Shown here piece after piece: positions 1-11,216 of a DNA stretch of 64,000 nt. A model generated the notes under the pieces. That model made no database searches. It was not told the DNA's origin and saw only the letters and a list, made by a program, of their open reading frames with translations. This DNA is from Cryoendolithus antarcticus. Lineage: Eukaryota; Ascomycota; Dothideomycetes; Cladosporiales; Cladosporiaceae. Positions within the stretch are counted from its first letter, which is position 1. Each line of letters starts with the position of its first letter. The translations under genes and the position numbers were made by a program. The DNA is taken from the NCBI GenBank assembly GCA_002077065.1, contig NAJO01000043.1:248001-312000 (forward strand), in the 5' to 3' direction.

Positions 1-760
1 TGGCCGGCGGAGTCTTCCTTTCTCGGACATGGGCTCCTCCCTCACACTGCATGAACGACGGTCGCACGGCAATGGAGGTTCCGCCGTGCAGCCGGAGAGC
101 AATGATACGGTCCAGCCGGTGTGAATGAAGGCGCGCTGTGGGAGGTGAGGTCCCAGAGGTTTCGGATTGGGCAGAGCGAGGGCGCGTGAGTGGTGTGTCG
201 GGGGGTTAATCGAATTGCGCTCGGATAAGCTCGGGTATCGAGAGCTGTAAGACTATCGCGAGATAGGGATCAGTGAGCGTGCTATGGTAATACAACGTAG
301 ATGGATGTGTTGTCGACTTCTGCTTGCTGTGGTTGTTGTCGTCCATGGGTGTCTTTCAAGAGTGGTCGCCCAACATCGCAAGTGCAAGCTGCAACGGGAG
401 TGTCCGCAGTCACGTGCGCTGAGGAACACAACCGTGTGTTTGCGAGTGAGGGTCTTCACAACGGTCAACGGGCGAAGCTAGAAAGTGTTGAAGCAAATGA
501 GAAGCAAACAGGCAAAGTCTATTGCATGGGAAACGTGTTGCCGACACGAGGGTCACGTGAAAGTCGAGATCAAATCTGTTCGACAAGCTCTGATGCCGCT
601 GATGCATATGCTTTGTCAATTCTCGATGCTATCTTACATCTACTATACGACCACTGCAGTGCACAGCTTCGCATAACATGAGCGCTTTGTTCCCTTCGCA
701 CCTCCGCAGGCGCGAAATCCCGAGCTCGATAACCCAGCAGCCATTCACTACCCTCTCCAT
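1..760. other. intergenic, left edge
   Basis: I see no supportable gene here. A few short overlapping open frames occur on both strands (the longest about 126 codons on the plus strand near 301-681), but they have no recognisable domain and no clean splice context. The right part is the 3' flank of the proteasome ATPase gene. Confidence 0.5.
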
Positions 761-2014
761 CTACTTGTAAAATTCGAACTTGTCCGCCTCACTCGTACCC
801 TTGACCTGGCTCGTGTACGCATCCTCCAAGTCCTGCTGTATGATGTTGTACCTGTTCTTCCGCACAGCCCTCAACCCAGCTTCCTGCATGACCGCAGCAA
901 TGACTGCACCACTCAACGGATCATTCCGTACAATTAAGCTGTCCAGATCCACCTCAGGTGAAAGCGACATCTTCGACGCAATAGTAGAGAAGATGAGTCG
1001 CCTCTCCCGACGGTCCTTCAGCGAAGGAAATTCGATCTTCCTGTCCAGTCTTCCAGGTCTGAGAAGCGCAGGGTCCAGCGTGTCCGCCCTGTTTGTCGCC
1101 ATGATGACCTTGACGTTTGATGTCTGATCAAACCCGTCCATCTGATTCAACAGCTCGAGCAGGATGCGCTGTACCTCCCTGTCTGCACCAGTCTGGGCGT
1201 CGAATCGCTTTGTAGCAATTGCGTCAATCTCGTCGATGAATATGATCGATGGGCTATTCTCCCTTGCCATTCTGAACACATCTCTCACCATGCGCGGTCC
1301 CTCGCCAAGGTACTTCTGGACGAACTCAGACCCCACCACCCTGATGAATGAAGCAGTCGTACTATTTGCCACAGCCTTCACCAGCATAGTCTTGCCCGTG
1401 CCCGGCGGCCCGTATAGCAGCACACCTCTCGGCGGGTCAATGCCGATCTGCTTGTAGAGATCAAATTGTGTAAGCGGCAACTCCACAGCCTCCCTGATCT
1501 CCTGCTTCTGCATGTCCAAACCTCCCACATCTGCGTACGTCACATCTGGCTTCTCGTCCGCGCCAAGCATCGCAATACTGCTGTCCGCCTCAGGTGGCAG
1601 GATATCCACTAAGCTGTTGCTGTGCCTGTGCAGCGCCACAGATGAACTGGGCTTGAGTAGCTCTCGGTCGAGTGTCGATAGTATGCGCACCACATAGTTG
1701 CTACCCGTCGAGCTCTGCACTATGCCAGTGTTCTGATCTATGGCTTCCATGAACTGGCCTATGACGAGAGGGACAGACTGTATCCGCTTGATCTCCTCCT
1801 GTGCGCGGACGAGCTCACGCTTGAGTGAGCGCTGCTCATCTTTGATGTACTCTTCCTGGAGCTTGATGTATTCGAGTTGCCGCTGGAGCTTCTTGTATGT
1901 GGAGTATTGATCGTCGCTCTCGCCTGTGTGCTCTTCCGTTGCATCGGGGATGGGGGATTTGGAGGCGAGTTTGTGAGGCGCTTCGGTGAGGGTCGGGCTG
2001 AGAACGTCGGCCAT
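761..2014 (-). CDS. RPT3: 26S proteasome regulatory ATPase subunit Rpt3 (6B)
   Basis: A single exon encodes 417 aa, the usual length for Rpt3. Rpt3 is one of six AAA+ ATPases in the base ring of the 19S regulatory particle, which unfolds ubiquitinated substrates and feeds them into the 20S core. Seen in the protein: an N-terminal coiled coil (about residues 35-80), an OB-like region, Walker A GPPGTGKT at residues 202-209, Walker B with IIFIDEID, the RPGRLDR arginine-finger region, and the C-terminal tail FEFYK, whose last three residues fit the HbYX motif that docks into the 20S alpha ring and opens its gate. The frame stays open 43 codons upstream, to 2143. I chose the ATG at 2014 because homologues start near it and the upstream part is His/Pro-rich leader-like sequence. 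Family identity is close to certain; Rpt3 rather than another Rpt rests on the tail and N-terminal sequence. Confidence 0.96.
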   Translation of the reverse strand: MADVLSPTLTEAPHKLASKSPIPDATEEHTGESDDQYSTYKKLQRQLEYIKLQEEYIKDEQRSLKRELVRAQEEIKRIQSVPLVIGQFMEAIDQNTGIVQSSTGSNYVVRILSTLDRELLKPSSSVALHRHSNSLVDILPPEADSSIAMLGADEKPDVTYADVGGLDMQKQEIREAVELPLTQFDLYKQIGIDPPRGVLLYGPPGTGKTMLVKAVANSTTASFIRVVGSEFVQKYLGEGPRMVRDVFRMARENSPSIIFIDEIDAIATKRFDAQTGADREVQRILLELLNQMDGFDQTSNVKVIMATNRADTLDPALLRPGRLDRKIEFPSLKDRRERRLIFSTIASKMSLSPEVDLDSLIVRNDPLSGAVIAAVMQEAGLRAVRKNRYNIIQQDLEDAYTSQVKGTSEADKFEFYK

Positions 2015-2646
2015 GGTGACGGGGCTGTGCGGGTGATTATGGAGTAATGGAGTCGACGATGGGAAGTGTGGAGGACGTCGGGTGTGGATGTGGGTTGGTG
2101 ATTGACCTTGGTTGATCTCAGGCACAGTGATGGCGTACTGCACGCGTGCGGCTGTACATGCACATTCGCTTAGTCCCGCCGAGCCTCTATTAGCGTGCTT
2201 TTCACGATCCAGAGTGGCTCTGGCTGTTACTACGCGATATGATCCCGTCTTTCATACAGTAATCGCTCTGTTCATGACAGGTATATAAGTGGTTTGGTGA
2301 ATTGGTCTTGCAGGGCTTCAGTATAATGACACAGACATCCAAAGCAGCGTTGAATTGGATGTTTGTGCTTACGGTACCGAAGAGCTATTCGCGGATACAC
2401 TTTACGTTCGCGCTGTAGCTTCACATGCTTTTGCATGGGCGTCACCGGGGCTTTCAAGGCTTCATGATAAGGGACGAAAATGTGGCCAATATTCCAGCCA
2501 GGATGAATGCGCCATGTGAGAAGTCGCACGCTCCATAAGCGTCATGAGAGCGATCTCTCTGAACGTCTCGATGCTGCTAAGCTGCTCCTCGACAAGGCGA
2601 CCATGCGGAACATGCTCGTGCTTCTCCAGTGTCGACTCTGAAGCAC
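2015..2646. other. intergenic between Rpt3 and sedolisin
   Basis: This stretch holds the promoter and leader of the proteasome ATPase gene and the 3' flank of the protease gene. No coding frame or repeat here is convincing. Confidence 0.5.
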
Positions 2647-5105
2647 TTATGGCAGACTCAGCCACAGCTTAAGCATCTTGGGGTAGTTCGGCGTTCCCAA
2701 GCCCGTAACAGGATCCTGCATTGTGATGGTCAGCGACATTCACCTAAATTCCTTGCGTCCACCAGGAGACTCACCCATCCGCTGACTGCGTCAAACCCGT
2801 TAGTGCCACAACCGGGATTGCTCCCGTTCTTGATATCCTGCAGGATATACGGATGGCTGTACAAAGTGGGATTGATGAAGCCCAATGGCCCTTTGCCGAT
2901 CTTCAATCGCTCCTCGACGATTCGGTTGATCAGGGCCGCGAAGATAGGAGAGGACGCTGAAGTACCGCCTGAAAGACCAAATCGCCCTGCAACGTAGACG
3001 GCGATATTGTCGCCGTTGGCTGCGACATCGGGAATGCCTGTGCAGAAGCATGTTAGCGAGTGATGTCGGGGGGCTTCTCGGAGGATGTTTGATCGCTCTT
3101 GCGCAATTACCAAGGCAGCTGCGACAACGTAAATGCTAGCACCCTGTCGCAGAGAGGTGTTACTCGGAGCGCAGAAACGTGGCGATTTCCTTGCGTTCCT
3201 CACAGGTGAAGTAGTAGCATTTCATTGACACAGCGAAGGCCAAAGAATGGATAAGGGCGCCTGGACAGCCAGGGAGGTCAGGAATAAGAATTGACTTACC
3301 TCGTCCATTACGATTGTACAGCCCAACGCTGTTGTTATACTGTCCATTGTAGTAGTAAGGGTACGGAGGGTTGTGCTCGCGGAAGTACGTGTTCACAGCA
3401 GACTGCTGGTAGTCCGGGGTTGTGAAGATGTTCGAGAAGCCACCGCCTGACGAGTAAGCACTGCGGTACGGGGCACCCGCGAGATCGTTGGCTGCGCTTT
3501 CAGGGTCGTAAACTGTCTTGCCTGTACCAGTCGTCAGTAAATCGCTCACTCTTGGTCTCAAAATCACGTCCTCGTGAAAGCGGCATCATCGCAGTCGGTG
3601 CCACCGCGCACAGCTTCACCAACCACGCTTCCACTCCCAAGTGCTTCATGATTGGCTCATCACTCACCTGGGTAAACCTTAGTCGCTCCCACATTAGTCA
3701 AATACGGACACGAGTTCGGCTGCGTCGGCGAGAACACCGTCCCGTTCCTCAGACATCCGTTCGGGGCGCCATCACCTCTCAGCCCGCCGACACCGGTATC
3801 TCCGCTAGCAACGAAGATCGACGTTCCCATCAGCCCAAGTTTCAGGAACTCGTTGCACTGCCTTTTTTGATAATAAGCAGGCAAGTCTTGCTCCTGCTCG
3901 CCATAGGAGATGGAGATGACGTTAGTAGGCTTGTAGACACCGCATTGTAGCGGTCCCATGTAGCCGTTCGGATCAGGGTAGGTCGGGTCAAGGACTGGGT
4001 CATTGCCGGTCTCGCCGTAGGCGGAGTAAGTGCAGTACGATCCGTCGATCGCGTCAAGGAAGGTGTTGAAGATGCCGCCCGTTGTACCGTTACCACCCTC
4101 AGCGTAATACAGATCGTCCGACTGATAGAGCGTGATATTTTGTGGGTAGACAATGGGAAACGCTAACTCAAAGTCCAGATTGCTCTCGCCACCAGCATCT
4201 GACAAGTTCGTTACAGGCGCCATACCTCCATCTATGGAATCCAGGATCGGGTGAGTGCCATTGGGGATGTAGCGCGTGAAGTTCGTGAAGAAGGAGTTCA
4301 GGTCTTGTTGGGCGTAGAAGTCGCCTTCCTCGAAAATGCCCAGGCTGTTGCTTATGGAGACTTTGGCATGCGGATCCGGGGCATCGAAGTGGTACAGAGC
4401 CCGAAGACAGGCTGGTGTGATAGCAATATCGCAAGTAGCTAGCTCGGTGTTGTCATGTGGCATCTTTGGGGTCGGATGCCACTTGGGCGGTTGTCCGCCC
4501 CACGGCTTGCCTTTGTCTGGCTTGCCGAAGCCTCGCTTGACTTTCGACGCACGCGACCCGATGTTCATAATAGTTCCCTTAACGCCAGGAGTAATGTAGT
4601 CGACGTGCTGCTGCACATGCTTGGGCAAGTGATACTCAATGCAGTGAACAAGCGAGCGGTCATCCTGCTCCACGTGATAGAACTCAGTGTGAAGCAGTGC
4701 TTCTGCCTCGGCTACTGTTGCATCAAAAGCGTACCATGCCTTATTGTCTGTCAACTTGAGACGCGACTTGTCGATGATCGTCGATAGCCATTCCGCAACA
4801 GTGTCGGTTGTCTCCTTTGTCGGCTTGAAAGCCTCCAGAACGTTGTCTTCAGTCCAGTGCTTGCCAAACTTTTCGGATCCCGGGTGGGAAACGTCCATCA
4901 ACCAGTTGTGAGCATTCTGTGCAGCATTCTCGTTGTGCTTCAGACCAATACGCATCGGCAGTCGGACATCAGGTAACGGATCCAAGCGTTTAGCGAGAGA
5001 ATGGGGCGCGTCTCGTCGTTCGTGTAGAGCGTGAGATTCGGGTATCGCTCTCGAAGAGCCGAGCCCAATGGGCGTAGCCAGAGCCAACAACGACGAAATA
5101 CGCAT
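2647..5105 (-). CDS. secreted sedolisin-type serine protease (tripeptidyl-peptidase, S53)
   Basis: Four exons (3668-5105, 3300-3521, 2775-3037, 2647-2715) join in frame to 663 aa. Sedolisins are acid serine-carboxyl proteases, secreted as zymogens; many fungal members release tripeptides from N termini. Seen: a short signal peptide; a pro-kumamolisin propeptide (about residues 40-200, with conserved SHPGSEKFGKHWT-like and WYAFDAT blocks); the catalytic Glu/Asp pair in GGESNLDFE (E and D four apart); the catalytic Ser in SGGTSASSP; and a C-terminal calcium-site region GFDAVSGWDPVTGLGTPN. The last motif is whole only after splicing the 59-nt third intron, which supports the model. Intron 2 is 262 nt, long for this locus. 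N-glycosylation sequons are plentiful. A TATA-like element lies about 65 nt upstream of the ATG. Tripeptidyl versus endopeptidase activity cannot be decided here. Confidence 0.93.
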
Positions 5106-5167
5106 GCTTAAGAATACTGTGCGAGATCTTTTGAATCCGAAGAGAGAGCGCAGACAGCAAGAGAGGT

Positions 5168-5174
5168 ACTTATA
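5168..5174 (-). promoter_or_regulatory. TATA-like box of the sedolisin gene
   Basis: The minus strand reads TATAAGT here, about 65 nt before the sedolisin start codon. Its distance and orientation suit a core promoter of a strongly induced secreted enzyme. This is inference from sequence only. Confidence 0.4.
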
Positions 5175-5623
5175 CCTCGCAGCAAACTATCTTACCTTAC
5201 TTTCGTTGGCACCTGGGTGCTACTGCATGCCTTCCTAGTCAGGCACGCGATGCGATGTGAGCTTACCACATGAGGCTATTGAGGTCGCGTGAAGCATGAT
5301 TGTGAGTGATGAACAGCGGGGTGAGTGATGATGTCGATGGCATGGGGTTGGAAGTCAGTGCTGCTAGAGTAAATGATAAGGCAGTCACGCTAGGTCTGAT
5401 CAGGAAGGTTAAGCTACGACAAGCTTGCTCGAGGGTGCTTGTTCGAGGACGCCTCGACACAGAGATTGGCGCAAAGCAGGCGCGACTGTCATTCTGGCAT
5501 GATGTCTATAAGCGCTGGTGCCGGCAGGGGTGTATCAACGTACAAGCATCGCGATATCAAGAGAGTGAGATGCTGAGTAGGCCTGGGGGTAGGAATGACA
5601 TTCTGGTCCTGACGATAGTTCCA
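5175..5623. other. intergenic, upstream of sedolisin
   Basis: This is promoter sequence of the sedolisin plus the 3' flank of the aldolase-domain gene. Overlapping open frames on the plus strand that run into 6022 are antisense shadows of the aldolase-domain exon. Confidence 0.45.
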
Positions 5624-6694
5624 TTATTCGCGCTCCGTATCATCGAGATCTGCAACATATCCGCCATCATCTCCTTCCTCGTCTTCCTCTACCTCCAACA
5701 TCTCGTTGCGGTACAGGCCCTCCACTTCCACTTCTCTACACCAACCTCCCCAAGCCCTCTCCACGCTTCCTTCCAGACTCGCCCATGCCTCCTTTCCCTC
5801 TCTGTCGTTCAGGTACTTGACCTCCTCCCTTTTCGCTGGTCCCCTCTCCGCTTCGCCAGCGCCGAACCTCTCACCTACGAAGCCGAGGTTAAAGCTGCCC
5901 TGCATCAGCGCTGCCTGCGCTTGGATCTTGGCATTGACGCATGTGTATACTGCCTTGAACACGGCGTCATCGATGCCTTTGCCGACAGCTGTGAAGCCAT
6001 GACCGCGCATCAGGATTACTGAGCTCGACGGATAGGGAGTAGCGGGCGTGGCTGACGAGGTGATGTAGTTCTTGATCATCGAAGTTGTCTTGGAGACTAG
6101 AGTGTTCGGATGCAGGCCTGTAGCCAGAGTTGCGCCAAGGTGTGAAGAGGTCACTAGCAGGGTATGCGCGTCTGAAGACGACTTGTAGTGTAAAGAAATA
6201 TCATAGACAGGGGCTTGAGGTGAAAGGAATGAGGCCATATGGTAGACCGGTCGCAGCTAGGAAACACTGTAAGGAAAACTAAGTCCAAAATACACGTGCA
6301 ATCAAAGACTCACGGGTATGCTCGTGATCGAGAAGGGTATCACAGCTTCGCTATGCGAGTGCACGACGCTGTTCACCTCGGCATACTTCTTGTAGACCTC
6401 GCTGTGGATGAATCTCTCCACGTAGGCTTTTGGTGCATCTTTGTTGACGGGGCTTCCATCCTCGACAAGGTACTCTTCGATATCCTCGCGACTGGCTACT
6501 AGAGCGGGCGCGAGCGATCTGGACAGGAAGAACTTGGCCGGATCCTGCGCATTCCTAACTGAAATATGACCGAAGCCATCCAGGACGTGTTGTTGATGGA
6601 GGATATGATTCGCAGTGATGAGATCGCAGAAGAGGGAGATTGGGACCGGCGTGGATGCTTTCAGAAGCGCTGCTTGGGGCGTTGATCTGGGCAT
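5624..6694 (-). CDS. class II aldolase/adducin-domain protein
   Basis: Two exons (6314-6694 and 5624-6256) with a 57-nt intron give 337 aa. Joining them restores the family block SIPLRPVYHMASFL. The class II aldolase/adducin fold binds a divalent metal through three histidines. Seen here: HSHSEAV (two His) and LMRGHGF (third His), plus the N-terminal GHISVRN motif. Bacterial relatives cleave sugar phosphates such as fuculose-1-phosphate. Many fungal relatives of this size have no known substrate, so I do not name one. The C-terminal 30 residues are very acidic. An apparent GTAAGT...CAG pair just upstream (about 6690-6736) would splice out the chosen ATG, so I regard it as unused or as evidence for an alternative leader. 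Confidence 0.85.
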
Positions 6695-7045
6695 GACCGG
6701 TCGACAGAAGAAGATAGATGAGACGACTTACACTGACGAAATCTACGAGTGGTATACTAATGTGGCTTAGAGGGAGAATCCCACACTGCTGGCACGTTAC
6801 CATGGAGTGGTGGGGCTGACGGCAAGGAGGAGTTGGTGTCATGCCAAGAATATCGCGGCCATGATCGATGCAACGCGTGCAGGAGGAGTCGCTCAGGTTC
6901 AGATTGTGGATGGAGGGGATGTACGTGTAGTACCCCAGTAGCTTCAATCAATTGCGCTTTGCTTTTGTCCTGACGAGCTTCGACATCGATCGGTGTTGAA
7001 CATGCCTTGAAGAGATCTACAATTGGGGAATTCAAGTGCGACGCG
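6695..7045. other. divergent promoter region
   Basis: This is the shared upstream region of the minus-strand aldolase-domain gene and the plus-strand vacuolar channel gene. Nothing else could be supported. Confidence 0.5.
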
Positions 7046-9511
7046 ATGTCACAACCAACCAGTCCATGGCGGCTTCCAGGCATCATGGAGAATGGCCGCC
7101 ACGCCTCAGAAGCTTCAGTCGCAGAGTCTATTGCGACAGCCAATTCAGGACGACGGCGCGAATCTGTCGAAAGTGCACACGTAGAGGTCGCAGAGCCGCA
7201 GCGTCCAACGCTCTTCCGGAAGCAGACGCTTCGCGGGCAAAGCCACAGAAGCATCAGTGAGGCATTGCGGTTGGCAAGATCGCGAGAGGAGCAAGAGACT
7301 TTGCTTGGAGAGGAAGAGCAAGCAGATGATGATGGCTGTTATCCTCCAAGGAGGGATGATCGACCGCGAGTCGAAAATCGGCGATTGCCTGTTTACACTA
7401 CGATCCATCGGATCAGACAGTTGATTATAGCGAGTATTGGTGGGCATCTTCAACAGAATCCCTGGGTTTGCTCATATACACCGGCTGATAGCGTGCTATG
7501 TAGATGATCCGTATTCTACTGAGCAGCTGAAGAGCCCTCGCATGAACATTTCTGTCATCAGGCCCCTTGTTGACTATCTGTACGATCCCGACGATGTATC
7601 AGTTGTATACTGCCTGTTGGTCAACCGCGTACAGTTCTTACGGGAGCAGAGCTATCAGGCTCACCATCAGACCGTGAATAATACTCGCGCGACGGTGTGC
7701 GAGCTGATCGCAGCCCGAGTGCTCAGGCGACTCGATGAAGACCACGAAGGCCGCCATGGCCTGCTTTTGCTGGCCAATGTACTCGTCGCCGGCTTTGAGC
7801 CCTTCCAAAATGCTCCACCCGAGGTGACAAGAGGCCATCAAATACATCTACATTGGACCATCCGCGATCACTTCTGGCGACCCGACTCGGAAAGAATGCT
7901 TACTGCTTTGGAGGTGGCCATTGTGACAGAGTCGAAGAGCTTCCTGAGCACGTCCGCATGCCAGAAAATCGTTGATGCTGTGTACCGTGGCAGGATCACA
8001 TACACACCTACTTCATTCATCGACATATTGCCAGACCACTACAAGAACCGCGGTATCTCGCTGTACGATCCACGCAAAGCACCGCTGTTGAATCAGTACC
8101 GCCTGATTGTACCTCGCATTCGCAATATCATCGAAGGGGTCCAATTCGCCGTGCTCCTCGTTCTTTACGTTTTGGTCATGGTCAACAAGGCCAACAGCTA
8201 CGGCCCCGACCACCTCCGCTTCACCATGTACGAGCTCGTCTTCATCGTCTACGCAATGGGCTGGGTTCTCGACGAAGTCGCATCAGTGTTCGAGCATGGC
8301 TGGACCGTGCATACAGAAAGTATGTACACCTCTTGCATTGCATTACTGCAGACTTGACTAACAATGTGCTTGACCTTTGGGCCTTCCTAGATCTCGCGTT
8401 CTGTCTAATTTTCTGGACGTACTTTGGGATCCGTATGCACGGTCTAGCCACGAACGATGGCAGCATTTCGAAGCTTGCACTAGATGTGCTTGCCCTGGGC
8501 GCACCAGTACTCCTCCCCCGGATGGCCTTCTGCATCATGCCGGAGAACATGCTGTTCATCTCACTTCGTGCGATGATGGCCGATTTTACGTTTCTTACGC
8601 TGTTAGCAGCTTGGTGTTTCGGCGGATTCCTATTCGCGATGCGTTGGCTAAGCGAATCGCAAGATGGTTCGAATGCTCACCACCCTCTTACGATCGCCAA
8701 GTGGATGCTATGGATCTGGTTTGGTCTCGATGGAACAGGCGTGCAGCGCTCGGTCGAAATGCATTGGCTGTTGGGTCCAACTCTGATGATCACGTTTGCT
8801 TTCCTTGGCAATACTTTGTTTCTCACCATCCTCGTAGCGATGCTGAGCAACACTTACATGATGCTCGCGCAGAACGCCACAGCAGAGATCCAATTCCGGC
8901 GCGCGGTTCTGACATTCGAAGGTGTCAAATCTGATGCGCTGTTTGCTTACCGGCCGCCCTTCAACGTCCTCGCACTATTTGTGTTACTCCCGCTGAAGCT
9001 GGCCGTCAGTGATCGCTGGTTCCACAAGATCAACGTCACAGCTGTGCGTGTGCTGAACGCGCCGATACTGCTGCTCATATCGCTACACGACCGCCGATAC
9101 CTCTGGAATCGCTCCCGTTATCTCGCACCACCAAGAAAACACACTTGGCTCACGATATGGGAGCGGTTTGGCGCCCATGGAGACTTACAAGCTGTCTTCG
9201 AAGCTGAGCCACCGCAATCTGTGCTGGACGAGATGGACGATGTGGATGAGGTGCTCGGTGCGAATGACTATGATGCACCCGGTGGCTATGTGGATGCATT
9301 GAAGCGACGACGAGGGAGCCGCAGCGTGTATAGTGGCATCGAGGGCAATGGCAATGGTGCGTGGAGCAGGAGCATGAGCCGAGCTGGCACAGGCTTTGGG
9401 CGGGAGGTGAGTCAGGGTGGTGTGAGGCGGCGAAGTACGAGGGACTTCGAGACTGGAAGCACGACGGCTGTGGGAGAGGACTTCACGTTGCCTAGCGCAG
9501 ATGCGACATAG
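7046..9511 (+). CDS. YVC1: Yvc1-type vacuolar TRP cation channel
   Basis: Three exons (7046-7439, 7504-8319, 8391-9511) give about 776 aa. Yvc1/TRPY channels sit in the vacuolar membrane and release calcium to the cytosol on stretch, hyperosmotic shock or redox signals. Seen: a hydrophilic N-terminal half with the conserved DDPYSTEQLKSPRMN block formed across intron 1, several hydrophobic segments from about residue 370, the pore-region FGLDGTGV, then the ITFAFLGNTLFLTILVAMLSN helix, and a charged C-terminal tail with acidic residues (DEMDDVDEV) that in the yeast protein contribute to calcium regulation. The start is the first ATG in frame. Intron 2 is ambiguous: an acceptor at 8390 gives a normal 71-nt intron, while an acceptor at 8351 gives a 32-nt intron and keeps 13 more residues that include LWAFLD. 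Confidence 0.9.
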
Positions 9512-9544
9512 CCATGTCTTACAATCTGTTTTCTATGTACAGCT

Positions 9545-10625
9545 TCACGCTGCACTGCAATGGGCTTCATTCCCACTTTCGAGTGTAGTGCAGCCTCCAT
9601 TACCCAATGCCAGCACCTTACCAGCGATCCTTCCAGCTTCCAGCTTCGCCTCTATATCCGCTGCCGAGTGCCTCTTAGTAGTAAGCCACTTGACAGACCA
9701 GCCGGAATTTTCCTTCTCCCCATCGTGTGAAGAGATCCAATATCGTGCCGCGACCTCTTTCATCAGCTCGAGACCTCCAGACGCACCTGCGATCACCTTT
9801 CCACCTAAAAATGGCAGATTTATCTCCTCAGTCAGCGAGTGAAAGAGCGCCGTGAGAGGCGGCTCACGCCCGGTCCGTTGCAGTACGTGTGTGAGCCACG
9901 GCTGCACGCAGGCAGGCGCCACGCCGTGTGGTGTATAGAGCAGGGAAATGGTATGGACTGGACAATGCCACGGTTCATCGTCCTTGCTGATCGTAGCGCC
10001 TGTTCGGCAGCCGGGTGGGCGGTACGTGATACCTAGGGCGTTGTGGAGACCAGTAATGTCGGACCTGGTAGGCATGTGGGATATCGTAATTTCTCCGGGT
10101 AAATTAGTTGGATCTGACGCTGGCAGAGATACACGATGAAGAGTCGCTTCCATCTGCTTCGCAGCGAAAGCTGGCAAGGCTGTGATGTCCTTGGACTCGA
10201 AATGCTGCCATGACTTGATCTTCTTTGCCGCCGCAGCGGTAGCCAGGATCTTCACATGCTTGTCTCTAGGTAGTGAGCATAGAGTCTGTCCTATCAGAAG
10301 GTATTCTTCTTAGCGATTGAGTCGTCGGATCACGGAGTTGTGGGAGCTACTGACTGTGGCAATGGTCTGGCTTGTCTTGGCTGATCAAAATCAGGTTGAC
10401 ATCTTCCTTGAGATCTGCAAGAGACGCCGTCGCGGGCTCTAGTGTGTGCTGTGACTTCTGGAAGCCAGGATGCAGATACGAGCACTCGCCCACCAGCCAA
10501 GGGTCGATCAGGACTGTGAAGACAGTATCGTGGGATGTCCCAATCGGCAGACCTGACGACTTCGGCCCCCTGAACTTCCATAAGAAAGTGGAGTCCGCGT
10601 TGAGCTGTCGCACTTCGACAGACAT
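9545..10625 (-). CDS. metallo-beta-lactamase-fold protein, degenerate metal motif
   Basis: Two exons (10355-10625 and 9545-10290) with a 64-nt intron give 338 aa. The splice creates SQDKPDHCHRQTLCSLP, a block I recognise from a fungal and bacterial branch of MBL-fold proteins related to UlaG-like hydrolases. Seen: an N-terminal beta-rich start, DPWLVGE, and the SQDKPDHC motif where classical enzymes have HxHxDH; only the Asp-His end is kept. No signal peptide or membrane segment. The substrate is unknown. The gene is convergent with the vacuolar channel gene (stop codons 33 nt apart) and divergent from the HNH-like gene. An alternative acceptor at the intron end would drop about 12 conserved residues, so I rejected it. 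Confidence 0.8.
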
Positions 10626-11216
10626 CGCTCAGACTGCTGCTCGAGCTTGTGGAGCTGTATGTGTCATGATTGAGCGCACGTGGTGAGGAGCCTCGATATA
10701 GAAGTGGAACGTAAGATTGATGTTGTAAGAGAAGATCGCCATACCTGCTCTGGACTACCTAGATTCGATACACAAGACTAACTATCGAGAGGTCTCCACA
10801 CGGCAGCAACGTGCTGGGATGGTGCATGAGGTGGCAGCAGGTGGCTAGTCGTGACGAGGCTATACCACGTTGCTGGACATTTGATCAGCCATGCTACAGA
10901 GGATCACTCGTACAGATTCTGTGTGTATTCGACGACCAAAACTAACGAATTGGGAATGAATTGCATGGAGTGGACGTCCACTGGGAGTTCCCTCGTGGCT
11001 CCATCCTGTGCGAAGGAGAGGCAGCTGCAGCCGAGAGCGAGAGCTTGATTCCTCGTCATCGTTTCGATCGATTTCGAGAAGTAGTGATGCCGTTAAGCTC
11101 CAGTCTGCGTTGTCTCAAGCAAGTCACCGATGATCGCTGCTTTGCAGCATGAGAAAGGGTCAAGAGAAAGCAGAATGCTTGCGCAGTTGTAGAGCGCAAC
11201 ATCGTCTGCACCAGCC
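10626..11216. other. divergent promoter region
   Basis: The region between the MBL-fold gene (-) and the HNH-like gene (+). Short open frames on both strands lack any supporting feature. Confidence 0.45.

Noticed and set aside
301..681. 126-codon plus-strand frame at the left edge
   Set aside because: Competing frames in the same stretch and no domain; could be a leader or chance.
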